A DNA stretch of 64,000 bases from Clostridium sp. BSD9I1 (lineage in GTDB: Bacteria > Bacillota > Clostridia > Clostridiales > Clostridiaceae), in assembly GCF_900185645.1 (NCBI RefSeq), contig NZ_FYAM01000006.1, forward strand, positions 62,001 through 126,000, read 5' to 3'. Under the pieces are notes generated by a model that ran no database searches, was not told the DNA's origin, and saw nothing but the letters and a program-made list of their open reading frames with translations. Numbering within the stretch: position 1 is the stretch's first letter; each line of letters opens with the position of its first letter. Shown here piece by piece: positions 1 through 8,765 of this stretch. The translations under genes were made by a program, and so were the position numbers.

Positions 1-1
1 A

Positions 2-199
2 AACTCGGTATTATCATATATGTATGGTGTAAAAAAGGACGTAAGCTTTTGGCAAACGCAATATTTTATTACAGTAGATACTATTGATGAAAAATTACAA
101 GAACTTACTGAAATGCTTTTAAGTAATGAAAAGGAGAATTTAGATATAGCAAAAACTATAGATGACATCTCAGGACTTATAGTAGATATTTATAAATAA
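2..199 (+). CDS. C-terminal fragment of an unrecognised protein
   Basis: An open frame runs from the left edge to a TAA at 197-199 and gives about 65 residues ending in SGLIVDIYK. The true start lies outside the window, although an in-frame ATG exists at 20. The visible part is acidic and probably helical (an EKLQELTEMLLSNEKENL-type stretch), with no motif I can name. It is followed by a strong hairpin terminator at 287-341, which supports this being the end of a real transcript. No function is assigned. Confidence 0.5.
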   Translation, partial: NSVLSYMYGVKKDVSFWQTQYFITVDTIDEKLQELTEMLLSNEKENLDIAKTIDDISGLIVDIYK

Positions 200-286
200 A
201 TATATTTAGTATGTTTTAAGGTTAGCTATGTATAAAAATTTAACTTCACAATTAAATATCCATGTTATAATAATTTATCTTATGTG

Positions 287-341
287 ACCATGTTCAAAAT
301 CTACATTCTATGTGGGTTTTAAACATGGTTCTATATTTTTT
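287..341 (+). terminator. Rho-independent terminator after the first gene
   Basis: ACCATGTT pairs with AACATGGT. The interior can extend the stem (AAAATCTACA against TGTGGGTTTT with G-U pairs), and a U-rich tail (CTATATTTTTT) follows. Confidence 0.65.
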
Positions 342-416
342 AAAATTAAAAGGATAATTAAATTTTTGTTGAATATATATGTAATATAAATTTCTATGAA
401 GAAAGGAAGGATATGT

Positions 417-1610
417 ATGGCTCCTGTAACGGCACTTTTAATTATTGCAGTTATTTTTGCACTTGGAGACTTTATAGGAACAAAGACAAAAGCATGGATA
501 CCATCGGTATTTGTAGTAGCGGTATTATTTTTAGCAGGCTATTGGACTTTTTTACCTAAAAATTTAATTGATTTGCCTGGATTTGGAATGCCTTTTGCAA
601 GTATAGCTATGTATATGTGTATTACTCATATGGGAACTATTATAAGTATTTCAGAATTAATAAAACAGTGGAAAGTCATTGCGGTAACTCTAGCTGGACT
701 TACTGGAATGATAATTGCATGTTGGTTTGTATGTATTCCATTAATAGGAAGAGAATATGTAGTATCAGGACTTCCATCACTCACAGGAGGGATAGTAGCT
801 GCGCTTATGATGCAGGAAGGCGCTGCTAAGAAGGGCTTAGAACTTGCCTCAATTCTTGCAATAGTAATGTATGTAATGCAGGGGTTTGCTGGATACCCAC
901 TTACTGCTATCTGCTTAAAGAAAGAAGGAAGAAGACTTTTAAAGATATACCATGAAAATGGAGGAGCTGAAGGAGCTAAAGCTTCAGAGCAGGCCTCAGT
1001 AGCAATAGAAACAAAGGTAGAGAAGAAAAAACTTATACCTAAGGTTCCTACAAAGTACAATACTTCTGCAGTAATGTTTGCAAAAATGGCTTTTAGTTCA
1101 TTTTTAGCAGTACAAGTGGCTGCACTTACTCATAATAAGGTCTCACCATTTGTATTATGTTTAGTTTTTGGTATTATACTTCAAGAAATAGGATTTTTAG
1201 AAAGAGATATATTACATGCTTCTAATTCATTTGGATTTTTAATGTTTGTGCTTATGGTGTATATATTTGGAGCACTTTCTAAAGCTACTCCAGCAATGCT
1301 TGCACAAATAGCTTGGCCACTCATAATAATTATAGTTGTAGGGGTAATAGGTATGGCTATTACTTCAATGCTTTTGGGAAAATTCCTTGGAATAACTAAG
1401 GAAATGGCTTTTGCAACTTCACTTACAGCTTTATATGGGTTCCCACCAAATTATGTTTTAACAGAAGAAGCTTCTAAGGCGCTTGCTAAGGATGAAGATG
1501 AAAAGAAATATCTCATGGATCAGATGCTTCCACAGATGATAGTGGGAGGATTTGTAACTGTTACTATAACTTCTGTTATCATAGCAGGAATATTTATAAA
1601 CCTATTGTAG
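417..1610 (+). CDS. Permease with two inverted halves, ion-transporter type
   Basis: A 397-residue, very hydrophobic protein with about ten membrane segments. It carries two glycine-rich loops, one near LPSLTGG in the first half and one near TALYGFPPNY in the second, separated by a charged cytoplasmic linker at about residues 175-215. This two-half layout with re-entrant loops is typical of the GltS/CitMHS-like ion transporter superfamily. I cannot name the substrate; glutamate-type or carboxylate transport is a guess. An ATG at 396 is in frame, but the start at 417 is preferred because AAGGAAGG sits 6 nt before it. The gene stands alone, with a terminator upstream and a palindromic element downstream. 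The divergent-domain amidohydrolase operon lies on the other strand. Confidence 0.7.
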   Translation: MAPVTALLIIAVIFALGDFIGTKTKAWIPSVFVVAVLFLAGYWTFLPKNLIDLPGFGMPFASIAMYMCITHMGTIISISELIKQWKVIAVTLAGLTGMIIACWFVCIPLIGREYVVSGLPSLTGGIVAALMMQEGAAKKGLELASILAIVMYVMQGFAGYPLTAICLKKEGRRLLKIYHENGGAEGAKASEQASVAIETKVEKKKLIPKVPTKYNTSAVMFAKMAFSSFLAVQVAALTHNKVSPFVLCLVFGIILQEIGFLERDILHASNSFGFLMFVLMVYIFGALSKATPAMLAQIAWPLIIIIVVGVIGMAITSMLLGKFLGITKEMAFATSLTALYGFPPNYVLTEEASKALAKDEDEKKYLMDQMLPQMIVGGFVTVTITSVIIAGIFINLL

Positions 1611-1678
1611 AAATTCAGTTCACTGAAATTTTCCATTTAGTAGGTGTTTGTAGATTGTATTTTTAATGTTTAATAATA

Positions 1679-1868
1679 GTATGGGATTTGCATTGTAGAA
1701 AGCATTGAATAAGCAATTAGAAGCTCTTTATTTATGAATTTAAATCACCGTTAAGAACTTTTTACTGTCTGAGTCGACAGCGAGTTTAAAAAGTTTAGGT
1801 GATTTAAATTCATAAATATTAGAGCTTCTTTGTGCAATGAACCGTTTTCCTAAATGCAAATTCCATAC
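1679..1868. repeat. 190-bp imperfect palindrome, MITE-like element
   Basis: The ends are inverted copies of each other: GTATGGGATTTGCATT on the left and the complement of AATGCAAATTCCATAC on the right. A second block (AGAAGCTCT, then ATTTATGAATTTAAATCACC) is repeated inverted near the middle, and the centre is CTGTC-TGAGTC-GACAG. The whole element could fold into one long hairpin. It lies between two convergent genes (stops at 1610 and 1899) and holds no ORF. Size and terminal inverted repeats suggest a miniature transposable element; a bidirectional terminator is a less likely alternative at this length. Confidence 0.6.
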
Positions 1869-1898
1869 GGAGTATTCAATATTAAAAATTTATGAGTT

Positions 1899-2345
1899 TT
1901 ATATTTGTCCAAGTGCTTTTAAAATGAATTGAGCAATTATTGCAGAGCCAATATAAGTTCCTACAAATACTATGCAAGAAACTACAATAAGCCTCCATCC
2001 AGATTTTTTAAAGCTATCTAAATCTTTACCTATAGAAAGTCCAACATAAGCAAGTATTGGAGTAGTTAAAGCTAAGAAGTCTACTTTTGCAATATATTTA
2101 GACATTTGACCCGCACCAGGAAAACTTGGGTAAGTTAATATACAAGCTAGTGTTACTATATAAGCTACTGCTGGAATTTTACCAGGCAACACCTTACTTA
2201 AAGAAATTCCAGCAATGGATATTGCAATTAATATAAGCATACCAGGAAGAGCTTCAAATATATTATGCTTAGGTCCTATCATGTTCCCAACAAGGGAAAG
2301 TAATCCTATTAATATTAATACAAATAATGAATCTTTAATTCTCAT
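1899..2345 (-). CDS. Small integral membrane protein, partner of DUF3100 protein
   Basis: A 148-residue protein with about four or five membrane segments and no cytoplasmic domain. It lies 3 nt after the DUF3100 gene, is the last gene of a three-gene minus-strand operon, and has a GGAGG ribosome site in front of the ATG. I do not recognise a named family. Tight coupling to the DUF3100 gene suggests the two proteins form one transporter, perhaps exporting or importing the substrate or product of the upstream amidohydrolase. That role is inference from context only. Confidence 0.65.
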   Translation of the reverse strand: MRIKDSLFVLILIGLLSLVGNMIGPKHNIFEALPGMLILIAISIAGISLSKVLPGKIPAVAYIVTLACILTYPSFPGAGQMSKYIAKVDFLALTTPILAYVGLSIGKDLDSFKKSGWRLIVVSCIVFVGTYIGSAIIAQFILKALGQI

Positions 2346-2348
2346 AGA

Positions 2349-3170
2349 TTATACCTCCTTTGCTATCTTAGGCTGAGTTTTTTCTACCTCAGGGGCAGGA
2401 ACGCCATATTTTAATTTATAACTCTTTCTATAAAGCCACTCAGCAAAAGGTAACGCAATCCAAAGTGACATATATAATCCATCAAGACCTGATAGCATAT
2501 TACTTGCTGCACCAAAAGCTGCTAAAGTATCGGCCATTTCAGGGAACATTGCGCTTAATGAACCAACTGATGCAGTCATCATACTAGCACTCCCAACACC
2601 AGATGCCATAGCCAGTGCATAAGGATGGAGTGGAGTATAAGCTGCACATAAACTTGCTATTACTCCAAAGAATACTGTTCCAAGTACTGTTCCACAAATG
2701 TAAACACCCATTACACCTTTTCCTTCATCACCATCTAAGCCATACACATCGCTTATTAAAGCTACATTTGGTTCTCTAGAAACTGAGTGAGCAGCACCTA
2801 TAGATTCACGTTTTAATCCTAAAAATACTGCTATAGGAACACCTAAAAGTACAGTGCCTATATTCCCAAACTCTTGAAGTATTAAAGCAGGACTGGACTT
2901 GATTATTTTAGGAAGAGTAGGTCCGATTTGTGAACCATACTTAGCCATTAAAAGCATAAGAGATATAGTAATAAGGGAACCAGCGTCAGTCATATCTTTA
3001 TCATTTAATACTTTTAAAAATTTAGGGCTTAAAGATATTCCCATTATTAATGCATAAAGCATAGGTAAAAGAACTATTGTACCAGGACCAAACTTAAATT
3101 TCATAACGCCTATCATTTCAGCAATTATAACTAATATAAGAACTAAACCATGGTTTTTCCAATTTTTCAT
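2349..3170 (-). CDS. DUF3100 family membrane protein, putative transporter
   Basis: A 273-residue protein with about eight hydrophobic segments and a charged C-terminal tail. Features I associate with DUF3100 are the SREPNVALISDVYGLDGDEGKG segment (residues about 128-150) and the glycine/serine-rich stretch ASGVGSASMMTASVGSL. The ATG directly follows the stop of the amidohydrolase gene, and the small membrane protein follows 3 nt later, so the three are surely co-transcribed. DUF3100 proteins are often found beside M20 peptidases, so transport of an N-acyl amino acid or a dipeptide-like compound is plausible. The substrate is unknown. Confidence 0.75.
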   Translation of the reverse strand: MKNWKNHGLVLILVIIAEMIGVMKFKFGPGTIVLLPMLYALIMGISLSPKFLKVLNDKDMTDAGSLITISLMLLMAKYGSQIGPTLPKIIKSSPALILQEFGNIGTVLLGVPIAVFLGLKRESIGAAHSVSREPNVALISDVYGLDGDEGKGVMGVYICGTVLGTVFFGVIASLCAAYTPLHPYALAMASGVGSASMMTASVGSLSAMFPEMADTLAAFGAASNMLSGLDGLYMSLWIALPFAEWLYRKSYKLKYGVPAPEVEKTQPKIAKEV

Positions 3171-4493
3171 TTATTGCACCTTCCTTTCAAAACGGGCTTC
3201 TAAAAATTTTATATATTCTTCTTTGCTTTTAAATGTTGGAGTATATGAGCTCATTAAATATTTACCTTCTACAGCATCTTTATAGAGCAAATCTATAACT
3301 GTCATAGCCATAAGTTTTGCAGGTAAAATAACAGCTGCATTAAAGTCTTCTACTTTAAAATCTTTAGTATGAAGTGCGCCAGATACACCACCTATAAATG
3401 GATGAATTGAAGGAATTAAGTTTGATACATCCCCCATATCTGTTGAAGCTGCAAAATGTCCTGCATTTATAACTTTATCTTCTGGTAAAAGCATTTCTGC
3501 ATTTTCTTTAAATATATTATTTAAAAGTGAGGAAGATATTAATGGCATATGGCCTGGAATGGTATCTATTATAGTTTGTGCTCCCATGGCAAATCCACCA
3601 CCAAGTAAAGCTCTATCTACTTTTTCATTGGTAGATTTAATAGCTTCTACAGATTTTGCACGTACATAGGTTTCCATTCTTACATCTGATGGAACGCTAT
3701 TTACCGTATCTCCACCTTTAGTTATAATAGGATGTACTCTTATAGAATCCTCATCCCTAAATGATTCTCTTAAAGCATTTATTCCCATCATTCCAAGCAT
3801 GGCCGCATTTAAAGCATTTACTCCTTCATGAGGTGCTTCTGCTGCATGGGCAGCTTTTCCCATATATTGTACAGTTTTTCCAACAAATCCATTACTTGAA
3901 TCTCCAAGGGCTACAATAGGCTCGGGTGAATTTTTTAAAGAGTGAACCATCATTGCTATATCTACATCATCAAAAGCTCCTCTATATATGAGCTCTTGTT
4001 TTCCAGATAAAAAGTGAAGCTTTCCTTCTTCTTTAAGTTTTTTTCTATAAGAAATTTCTATGTATTCCTCTGCAGGCACTGCCATAAAGGAAACATTTCC
4101 ACATAAATCATTTTCAATATTTGAAAGTTTTAACCCTAAGGCAGCTCCAAGCATTGAAGCTACTTGTAAATTGTGTCCACAAGTATGAGCAGCACCTGTA
4201 AGTTTATCAGCCTTGTCACTATCGAAAGTTATTACTGCATCTAGTTCTCCAAGAATTGCCACATTAGGACCATCGCTACTATCTTTAAGCTTTCCCTTTA
4301 CTCCAGTAATAGCTAAATTACTTTCATAGGAGATATTTAATTCTTTAAAAAAGTCACATACTTTTTTAGAAGTTTTTATTTCCTTAAAGCCTAGCTCTGG
4401 CTCATTTTCTATAGCTGCAGCTAAGTTTTTTATTTTATCTACGTTTTTATCAATAACGTCACATACTATTTTCTTCAATTCTTCTTTAATCAA
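3171..4493 (-). CDS. M20D amidohydrolase (AbgB/aminoacylase-like)
   Basis: A 440-residue cytoplasmic metallohydrolase. Zinc-ligand motifs of the M20D family are visible: AHTCGHN at residues 102-107 and VPAEE at about 139-143, plus GKAAHAAEAP in the dimerisation domain and ASTDMGD near the C terminus. The family hydrolyses amide bonds of N-acyl amino acids, aminobenzoyl-glutamate or similar. The start is TTG at 4491-4493, chosen because TAGGGGGT lies 7 nt upstream and no ATG is near. It is the first gene of the operon with DUF3100 and a small membrane protein, transcribed divergently from the purine permease. A sigma-A promoter lies at 4577-4605. A role in purine breakdown is possible from position but not shown. 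Confidence 0.8.
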   Translation of the reverse strand: MIKEELKKIVCDVIDKNVDKIKNLAAAIENEPELGFKEIKTSKKVCDFFKELNISYESNLAITGVKGKLKDSSDGPNVAILGELDAVITFDSDKADKLTGAAHTCGHNLQVASMLGAALGLKLSNIENDLCGNVSFMAVPAEEYIEISYRKKLKEEGKLHFLSGKQELIYRGAFDDVDIAMMVHSLKNSPEPIVALGDSSNGFVGKTVQYMGKAAHAAEAPHEGVNALNAAMLGMMGINALRESFRDEDSIRVHPIITKGGDTVNSVPSDVRMETYVRAKSVEAIKSTNEKVDRALLGGGFAMGAQTIIDTIPGHMPLISSSLLNNIFKENAEMLLPEDKVINAGHFAASTDMGDVSNLIPSIHPFIGGVSGALHTKDFKVEDFNAAVILPAKLMAMTVIDLLYKDAVEGKYLMSSYTPTFKSKEEYIKFLEARFERKVQ

Positions 4494-4576
4494 TGGTTAT
4501 ACCCCCTAAATTAAAAATAGTCTAAATATTATGTACTCTTTGTGAGAACAAGTGTTTCTTTAATGCGTACAATATA

Positions 4577-4605
4577 ATTGTATGTATCTAGAAACTGTTT
4601 GTCAA
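4577..4605 (-). promoter_or_regulatory. Sigma-A promoter of the amidohydrolase operon
   Basis: On the minus strand: TTGACA (4605-4600), a 17-nt spacer, TACAAT (4582-4577). The -10 box sits in an inverted repeat (ATACAATTATATTGTA) that could be an operator. This promoter differs in class from the sigma-54 promoter of the divergent permease. Confidence 0.65.
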
Positions 4606-4696
4606 TATGAAGAAACATACTATTAAATTAGATATAATGAATTATTAGCCAATTTCGAGCAAAAATTGCTAATTACTAGTGCATGGAAGAAATTTG

Positions 4697-4739
4697 AATG
4701 ACTATCAATATGATAAAAATTATCATATTGATAGTCATT
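4697..4739. promoter_or_regulatory. Double palindromic activator site (UAS 1)
   Basis: A perfect 43-bp inverted repeat with 20-bp arms and a 3-nt centre. Its 31-bp core (4703-4733) is two copies of TATCA-N3-TGATA spaced 18 bp centre to centre. The same core layout recurs at 21407-21437 and 31755-31785, each time about 140-150 bp upstream of a sigma-54 promoter. This position and symmetry fit an enhancer for a Fis-type activator, most likely the YgeV-like protein at 19586-21340. The binding protein is inferred. Confidence 0.7.
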
Positions 4740-4873
4740 TTGTTTTATAATTAGCTAATTTTTAACATAGGAAGATCATATATTTAATATATGTAGTTAA
4801 TAGGTAACAGGTAAATTAGAGAAAATATGCTAACTGATTTTTATTAGAAAGCATTGATTATTAAGCATAAAAG

Positions 4874-4890
4874 TTGGCATAAATAATGCT
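4874..4890 (+). promoter_or_regulatory. Sigma-54 promoter of permease-adenine deaminase operon
   Basis: TTGGCAT, then AAATA, then ATGCT: the invariant GG (4876-4877) and GC (4888-4889) are separated by the canonical 10 nt. It is identical over 17 bases to the promoter at 21588-21604. Transcription should begin near 4901, shortly before the ribosome site at 4914-4919. Apart from this element, the activator site and the divergent promoter, the 4494-4926 gap shows nothing else. Confidence 0.8.
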
Positions 4891-4926
4891 ATGTATATGA
4901 TTAAAAATAAAAAAGGGGTGAGTTGT

Positions 4927-6300
4927 ATGAAAACAGAATTAAGAGGCAGTAATGATGTAAGCTTTCTTGAAAGGTATTTTAAATTGCAAGAAAATAAGAC
5001 TACAGTCAAAACAGAAGTAATGGCAGGTATTACTACATTTCTTACTATGGCATACATTATAGCTGTAAATCCAGAATTTTTATCTGCTACTGGAATGGAT
5101 AAGGGTGCAATACTTACATCTACATGTATCGCAGCAGGATTAACTACAATACTAATGGGTGTATATGCTAATTTACCATTTGCATTGGCATCGGGTATGG
5201 GACTTAATGCATTCTTTGCTTTTTCAGTTTGTATAGGGATGAAAGTTCCTTGGCAAGTTGCATTAACAGCAGTATTTTTCGAAGGTATTATATTTATAGT
5301 GTTGTCATTAACAAAAGTAAGAGAAATGGTAGTAAATTCAATACCTACCACCCTTAAAATAGCAGTTAGTGCAGGTATTGGATTATTTATAGCTTTAATT
5401 GGATTTGAAAATGCAAAAATAGTTATAAACGATGATGCCACACTTATTACCTTAGGAAAAATGACAGACCCAAGAGCGGTTATATGTATGCTTGGTGTAA
5501 TAGTTATAGCAATTATGACTTATAAAAATATAAAGGGTGCAATACTATGGGGTATACTTATTTGTTCTGTAGCGGCTTGGGGCTATGCATTAGCTATAGG
5601 AGCAGATGTAGCTGCTAAAAATTATGGAATATTTGTTCCAAGTGGTATTTTTGCATTTCATAGTATATCACCAATTGCATTTAAACTAGATTTTTCTTTG
5701 CTCACTCATTCTCAGGGTATTATCACGTTTTTAACTGTAATGCTGACATTCTTATTTGTAGATTTCTTTGATACAGTAGGAACATTAGTTGGCGTTGCAT
5801 CTAAAGCTAATATGTTTGATAAAGATGGAAACGTTATAAGAGCAAGACAGGCACTTTTAAGTGACGCTATAGGAACAACCTTCGGTGCAATGATAGGAGT
5901 TTCTACAGTTACAACTTATGTAGAAAGTTCAGCTGGAGTTGCTGAAGGTGGAAGAACAGGACTAACATCTGTAGTTACAGGATTATTATTTTTAGTAGCC
6001 ATAGTATTTGCTCCTATATTTATGTCAATTCCAAGCTGTGCTACAGCACCAGCATTAATTGTAGTTGGATTATTTATGATGCAAAATGTAGTTCAAATAG
6101 ATTTTTATAACTATGTAGAAGCAATACCAGCATTTTTAACAATAATACTCATGCCCCTAACTTATAGTATAGCTACTGGACTTATGTTTGGAGTTGTATC
6201 TTATGTTATATTAAGTGTACTTGCAGGTAAAAAAGAAAAAATATCTGGAACTATGTATATACTTGCGCTATTATTTTTATTAAAGATGATATTTATGTAA
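4927..6300 (+). CDS. Purine permease, AzgA/PbuG/GhxQ type
   Basis: A 457-residue membrane protein with 12-13 hydrophobic segments. The N-terminal block AGITTFLTMAYIIAVNP and the following LPFALASGMGLNAFFAF are hallmarks of the AzgA-like branch of nucleobase transporters (PbuG, GhxP/GhxQ, adenine/hypoxanthine/guanine uptake). The later FVDFFDTVGTLVGVA and ESSAGVAEGGRTGLTS segments carry the substrate-site residues of that family. An upstream in-frame ATG at 4891 lies at the sigma-54 promoter. The start at 4927 is better, with AAGGGGTG 7 nt before it. It is cotranscribed with adenine deaminase (34 nt gap), so it probably imports adenine and/or hypoxanthine for catabolism. Confidence 0.88.
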   Translation: MKTELRGSNDVSFLERYFKLQENKTTVKTEVMAGITTFLTMAYIIAVNPEFLSATGMDKGAILTSTCIAAGLTTILMGVYANLPFALASGMGLNAFFAFSVCIGMKVPWQVALTAVFFEGIIFIVLSLTKVREMVVNSIPTTLKIAVSAGIGLFIALIGFENAKIVINDDATLITLGKMTDPRAVICMLGVIVIAIMTYKNIKGAILWGILICSVAAWGYALAIGADVAAKNYGIFVPSGIFAFHSISPIAFKLDFSLLTHSQGIITFLTVMLTFLFVDFFDTVGTLVGVASKANMFDKDGNVIRARQALLSDAIGTTFGAMIGVSTVTTYVESSAGVAEGGRTGLTSVVTGLLFLVAIVFAPIFMSIPSCATAPALIVVGLFMMQNVVQIDFYNYVEAIPAFLTIILMPLTYSIATGLMFGVVSYVILSVLAGKKEKISGTMYILALLFLLKMIFM

Positions 6301-6334
6301 GTAAGGTATTTTAATTATAAAGGGGAAATGAAAT

Positions 6335-8035
6335 ATGCTAGAAAGTATGAAAAGTAATATTAAAATTGCCGCCCGTAGAGAAAAGGCCCCTTTGGTATTA
6401 AAAAATACTTTTTTCCTAAATGTATTTACTAGGGAGTTTGAAAAAGGAGATATTGCTATAAATAATGGAATCATAGCAGGTATCGGCAGCTATGAAGGAA
6501 TGGAAGAAATAGATTGCAATGGACTTTTTGTAACCCCTGGGTTTATAGATGCTCATGTTCATATAGAATCATCCAAAGCAATACCTGAGATTTTTTCTCA
6601 GGTATTGCTACAAAATGGAGTGACTACTTGTATTACAGATCCACATGAAATAGCTAATGTTTTGGGAGAAAAGGGCTTAGACTTTATGATGGAAAATAGC
6701 AAGAAGAGTTTGATGGATATATTTTATATGATACCATCATGTGTTCCAGCTACTGAATTTGAGGATAATGGGGCATTACTCAGGTCAGAAGATATAGAAT
6801 CCTACAAGGATAGAGAAAATGTAATTGGTCTAGCAGAGGTGATGGATGTACCTTCAGTTATAAATTGTACCGAATGGATATTAAAAAAGATAAATATGTA
6901 TAAAGATAAAACTATAGATGGACATTGTCCTCAAATAAGTGAAGATTGGTTAAATGCATATATAGCGGCGGGAGTAAAAACTGATCATGAATGCAGTGAT
7001 GCTATGCAGGCTTTAGAAAAAGTTAAAAAGGGTATGTATGTAATGATTAGAGAAGGCTCTGCTGCTAAAAATTTATTAAGTTTACTACCAGCAGTAAATG
7101 AAAAAAATTACTCAAGATTTTTATTTTGTACTGATGATAAAGATATAGGAGATCTTATAGAAAAGGGATCTATAAATGAAAATATAAAGCTTTCGATAGA
7201 ACATGGATTGGATGAAATTATAGCATATACTATAGCATCGTATAATGCAGCTCAGTGTTATAATTTAAAGGACAGAGGGGCTATAGGTCCAGGTTATAAA
7301 GCTGATTTAGTAATATTAAGTGATTTAAAAAAGGTTGCTATAGATAAAATTATAAAAAATGGAGTAGTTTATAATAATGAATTTAATTTTAAAGGTACAA
7401 ATCCCAACTTGCAAAACTCTATGAATTTAGATGTCGTTACCGAGGAAAGCTTTAAGATAAAAGCTAAATCATCTAAAATAAATATTATAAAGGTTATAGA
7501 AAATTCTATTGAAACCCAAAAGGAAGAAAGAGAAGTTATAATCCAGAATGGATATGTAAACAGTGTAAAGGGAGAAGATATTTTAAAAATAGCTGTATTT
7601 GAAAGACATAAAAATACAGGTAAATATTCATTAGGATATATTGAAGGATTAGGACTTACAGAATGCTCTGTAGCGCAGACTATAGCACATGACTCCCATA
7701 ATGTAATAGTAGTTGGAAGTTTAGATAGTGACATGGCACTTGCTGTAAACAGACTTATAGAAATTGGTGGAGGAATAGTTTTAGTTTCAAATGGAAAAGT
7801 AATTGAAGAGTTAGAACTTCCAATAGCAGGTCTAATGACATACAAGGAACCAAGTTATGTTATAGATAAACTTTCTAATATGAATAGTTTCATAAAAACT
7901 CATGAAAAATATGAAGATAAGGATATATTTTTAACTTTAGGTTTTATGGCACTTCCTGTAATACCTGAGTTGAAAATAACAGCAAGAGGACTATTTTATT
8001 TTAAGGATTATAAATTTATAGATTTGTTTTGTTAA
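6335..8035 (+). CDS. ade: Adenine deaminase
   Basis: A 566-residue amidohydrolase of the adenine deaminase family, converting adenine to hypoxanthine and ammonia in the cytoplasm. The metal-binding HxH motif is at residues 74-76 (DAHVHIESS), followed by DPHEIANVLG, GHCPQ and DHECS motifs. The C-terminal adenine-deaminase domain contains AHDSHNVIVVGS and GGGIVLVSNG. Length is near the usual 570-600. The ribosome site AAAGGGG precedes the ATG. It follows the purine permease under the sigma-54 promoter, so it should feed hypoxanthine to the molybdenum hydroxylases encoded at 24-32 kb. A terminator-like hairpin follows. Confidence 0.93.
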   Translation: MLESMKSNIKIAARREKAPLVLKNTFFLNVFTREFEKGDIAINNGIIAGIGSYEGMEEIDCNGLFVTPGFIDAHVHIESSKAIPEIFSQVLLQNGVTTCITDPHEIANVLGEKGLDFMMENSKKSLMDIFYMIPSCVPATEFEDNGALLRSEDIESYKDRENVIGLAEVMDVPSVINCTEWILKKINMYKDKTIDGHCPQISEDWLNAYIAAGVKTDHECSDAMQALEKVKKGMYVMIREGSAAKNLLSLLPAVNEKNYSRFLFCTDDKDIGDLIEKGSINENIKLSIEHGLDEIIAYTIASYNAAQCYNLKDRGAIGPGYKADLVILSDLKKVAIDKIIKNGVVYNNEFNFKGTNPNLQNSMNLDVVTEESFKIKAKSSKINIIKVIENSIETQKEEREVIIQNGYVNSVKGEDILKIAVFERHKNTGKYSLGYIEGLGLTECSVAQTIAHDSHNVIVVGSLDSDMALAVNRLIEIGGGIVLVSNGKVIEELELPIAGLMTYKEPSYVIDKLSNMNSFIKTHEKYEDKDIFLTLGFMALPVIPELKITARGLFYFKDYKFIDLFC

Positions 8036-8046
8036 TATAGGATTAT

Positions 8047-8085
8047 AAAATAAGTGGTAAGGCAAGATCTTTATCACTTGTTTTA
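8047..8085 (+). terminator. Probable terminator after adenine deaminase
   Basis: AAAATAAGTGGTAA pairs, with one G-U pair, with TTATCACTTGTTTTA around a 9-10 nt loop, and ends in a T-rich run. Confidence 0.5.
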
Positions 8086-8198
8086 TTTATAATACTGAGA
8101 TATTCTAATCTAATTCTAATCTTTCATTAATTGTTCTCTAATTAATCTACTCTATAATAAAATCATAAGTTAAGTCAATAAATTTTGGAGGGATTAAA

Positions 8199-8645
8199 AT
8201 GTCAATAAAAATAGAACAAATTGATGAATTAAGAAAAAGAATTAATGTAAGTTATGAAGATGCAAAGGAAGCTTTAGAAAACTGTGATGGAGATATGTTA
8301 GAAGCAATAATATATTTAGAAAAAAACAATAAAGTTAAAGCTGAAAAAAATGATGACGAAAAGGGATGTCTCTTTGACAAAATTAAAGCACTTATAAAGA
8401 AGGGAAACAATATTAGGCTTGTTATTAAAAAGAAAGAGAAAATAGTTCTGAATTTATCTCTTAACGTTTCTATATTAATAGCGGTATTTGGGTTTCATAT
8501 AGCTTTTATTGGTTTAATTCTAGCTTTACTATGTGGGTTTAGGATGAAGTTTGAAACTAATAAGGGTGAAGATATAAAAATAAATCAAACTCTTGATAAA
8601 GTACAAGATGAAATACAAGAAATTAAAAATGATTTAGTAGGTTAA
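8199..8645 (+). CDS. DUF4342 protein with N-terminal UBA-like domain
   Basis: A 148-residue protein. Residues about 5-45 (QIDELRKRINVSYEDAKEALENCDGDMLEAIIYLEK) form a UBA/TS-N type three-helix domain like that at the start of elongation factor Ts. A basic linker follows, then one or two membrane segments at about 85-112 and an acidic helical tail. This layout matches DUF4342 proteins, common in clostridia and of unknown role; the membrane segment suggests a membrane-anchored binding protein. It has its own GGAGG site and a strong terminator at 8650-8683, so it is probably a single-gene transcript just before the two-component operon. Confidence 0.7.
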   Translation: MSIKIEQIDELRKRINVSYEDAKEALENCDGDMLEAIIYLEKNNKVKAEKNDDEKGCLFDKIKALIKKGNNIRLVIKKKEKIVLNLSLNVSILIAVFGFHIAFIGLILALLCGFRMKFETNKGEDIKINQTLDKVQDEIQEIKNDLVG

Positions 8646-8649
8646 ATAT

Positions 8650-8683
8650 AAATTGCATTGGCTATATACCAGTGCAATTTTTT
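8650..8683 (+). terminator. Terminator after DUF4342 gene
   Basis: AAATTGCATTGG pairs with CCAGTGCAATTT (one G-U pair) around a 7-nt loop, followed by TTTT. Confidence 0.8.
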
Positions 8684-8765
8684 ACTTGCAATAGTTTGGT
8701 TATTTAGATTTAATAATAATTAAGGTTGAGTTTATATATATGGTTAAAGTGGAGGACTATCATAA

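Noticed and set aside
626-1060. Minus-strand ORF of 144 codons inside the permease gene
   Set aside because: It lies fully antisense to a convincing membrane protein gene, has no good ribosome site, and its hydrophobicity mirrors the sense frame.
4494-4926. Purine riboswitch upstream of the purine permease
   Set aside because: No three-way junction or conserved loop sequences are visible, and the sigma-54 start near 4901 leaves a leader far too short.
4830-5441. Minus-strand ORF of 203 codons opposite the purine permease
   Set aside because: It is a shadow of the permease reading frame and overlaps the sigma-54 promoter; it has no recognisable domain.
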